DNA of 15,542 bases, taken from NCBI GenBank assembly GCA_002373875.1, contig DFKQ01000100.1, forward strand, positions 1 through 15,542. Direction: 5' to 3'. Of the stretch, positions 15,034 to 15,542 are shown in pieces. The DNA is from Lachnospiraceae bacterium UBA3641. GTDB taxonomy: Bacteria > Bacillota > Clostridia > Lachnospirales > Lachnospiraceae. The first letter of the stretch is position 1. Each line of letters starts with the position of its first letter. The position numbers and the translations under genes are program-made. The notes beneath the pieces are model-generated. The model was not told the origin of the DNA and did not search any database. It saw only the letters and a list, made by a program, of their open reading frames with translations.

Positions 15034-15053
15034 TTATAGGCTATACCTATAAT
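15034..15053 (+). promoter_or_regulatory. Dyad TATAGG-N5-CCTATA over a -10 box upstream of cysK
   Basis: TTATAGG (15034-15040) and CCTATAA (15046-15052) form a perfect dyad with a five-base centre. The right arm overlaps TATAAT (15048-15053), a consensus -10, but no good -35 lies 16-18 bases upstream because that space is the terminator's T-tract. The arms and spacing are identical to the dyad at 11250. A second, poorer promoter candidate is TTGGAC (15073) with TATCAT (15097). Confidence 0.5.
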
Positions 15054-15149
15054 ACGCAATCATTAATACATATTGGACATTATGCCCCGGCTGAGTTATC
15101 ATTTTTATCAAGAAATAAATGGTATACCAAATACAGATTGGCCGCCGGC

Positions 15150-15200
15150 TTTTATCATGAGGGGTACCGCGAAGCGGCAGAGTCCTTATGACAGATAAAA
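15150..15200 (+). promoter_or_regulatory. Long hairpin in the cysK leader (REP-like or T-box-like)
   Basis: TCATGAGG (15155-15162) pairs with CCTTATGA (15184-15191). Inside, CCGC-GAA-GCGG (15167-15177) forms a tight hairpin, and outside TTTTA (15150-15154) pairs with TAAAA (15196-15200). GGTACCGCG and GTCCTT recall the conserved part of a T-box antiterminator, but TGG is replaced by GGG, no stem I with a specifier is seen, and no terminator follows. CGAAG..CAG(A)GTCCTT is also shared with the repeat at 1756, so a repeat origin is at least as likely. Confidence 0.45.
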
Positions 15201-15234
15201 GGAAGGGGCAATGCATATTACAGGAGGGATGATC

Positions 15235-15542
15235 ATGGCAAATATTTATAAAGGAACACTGGGACTTGTAGGAAACACACCTTTGGTAGAGGTGACCAAT
15301 ATCGAGAAGGATCTTTCGCTTGAGGCAAGGGTGTTAGTAAAGCTTGAGTATTTCAATCCGGCGGGATCAGTTAAGGACCGTATCGCCAAGGCGATGATAG
15401 AGGATGCCGAGGAGAAGGGCCTTCTTAAGAAGGGTTCGGTCATCATCGAGCCCACATCCGGAAACACGGGTATCGGCCTTGCGGCCATCGCTGCAGCCAA
15501 GGGCTACAGGATAATCCTTACCATGCCCGAGACCATGAGCGT
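15235..15542 (+). CDS. cysK: Cysteine synthase (O-acetylserine sulfhydrylase), N-terminal part, cut by the window end
   Basis: 102 codons are visible. VGNTPLVEV, NPAGSVKDR with the PLP lysine K47, and PTSGNTGIGLA are the classical CysK motifs; the enzyme makes cysteine from O-acetylserine and sulfide. TSGNTG sets it apart from the TAGNTG enzyme at 10242, so the region encodes two related enzymes with probably different sulfur sources. AGGAGG (15222-15227) lies seven bases before ATG 15235; an in-frame ATG at 15229 is too close to that site. The leader holds the hairpin at 15150-15200 and the dyad at 15034-15053. Confidence 0.93.
   Translation, partial: MANIYKGTLGLVGNTPLVEVTNIEKDLSLEARVLVKLEYFNPAGSVKDRIAKAMIEDAEEKGLLKKGSVIIEPTSGNTGIGLAAIAAAKGYRIILTMPETMS

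Noticed and set aside
14916..15191. Open frame of 91 codons across the terminator and cysK leader
   Set aside because: It overlaps the end of the EAL gene, crosses a strong terminator and a hairpin, and has no family resemblance or ribosome site.
15060..15200. Bona fide tRNA-Cys T-box riboswitch
   Set aside because: No stem I, specifier codon, AGTA or GNTG-type motif was found, and the TGG of the T-box bulge is altered. It is kept only as a finding to test.

Overview
The window looks like a chromosomal stretch of a Gram-positive anaerobe of the class Clostridia, most likely Lachnospiraceae. This is inferred from strong AGGAGG ribosome sites, TTGACA/TATAAT-type promoters, mid-range base composition, a BspA-like surface protein with C-terminal Ig-like repeats, a membrane-bound LuxR regulator, and a PocR sensor. 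No marker gene is present, so the family-level call is an inference.

Layout from left to right. (1) 1-335: the 3' end of an IS200/IS605-type tnpB gene and the element's right end, which should also be the 3' part of its guide (omega/re) RNA. (2) 373-2929: a sodium-dependent NSS-family transporter, then a membrane-anchored metallophosphoesterase. (3) 3069-8446: a large secreted surface protein (ten DUF285/BspA-type repeats, a Big2 domain, C-terminal Ig-like repeats), overlapping by 4 bases a polytopic membrane protein with a C-terminal LuxR DNA-binding domain. (4) 8469-11153: a divergent sulfur-amino-acid locus. An Rrf2 regulator with three IscR-spaced cysteines faces a trans-sulfuration PLP enzyme and a cystathionine beta-synthase-like/cysteine synthase enzyme. 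(5) 11350-11904: an AhpD-fold (CMD) protein. (6) 12067-14983: a two-gene signalling operon, a PocR sensor fused to a degenerate histidine kinase followed by a protein with a degenerate GGDEF and an intact EAL domain, closed by a strong terminator. (7) 15235-end: the start of a second, classical cysteine synthase (cysK).

Two themes cut across the genes. First, the gene boundaries carry a family of short imperfect palindromes. Most share a GGGGAC-type core, but the outer arms come in at least three types: TGAAAC/GTTTCA, GTGTGCC/GGCACAC and TGAGTCAG/CTGACTCA. Because TGAAAC..GTTTCA reads TGA from either side, one copy at 8444-8471 supplies the stop codons of both convergent genes around it. The family resembles REP/BIME elements. 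Second, sites built from CCTAT/ATAGG half-sites sit at promoters of the sulfur/redox genes: a dyad over the promoter at 8953, and two dyads with identical arms and spacing at 11250 and 15035. This suggests a local regulon, plausibly of the Rrf2 protein.

No tRNA, rRNA, CRISPR array or complete transposon was seen. No gene-free stretch exceeds 300 bases; the longest (14984-15234) holds a terminator, a dyad over a -10 box, and a long hairpin.
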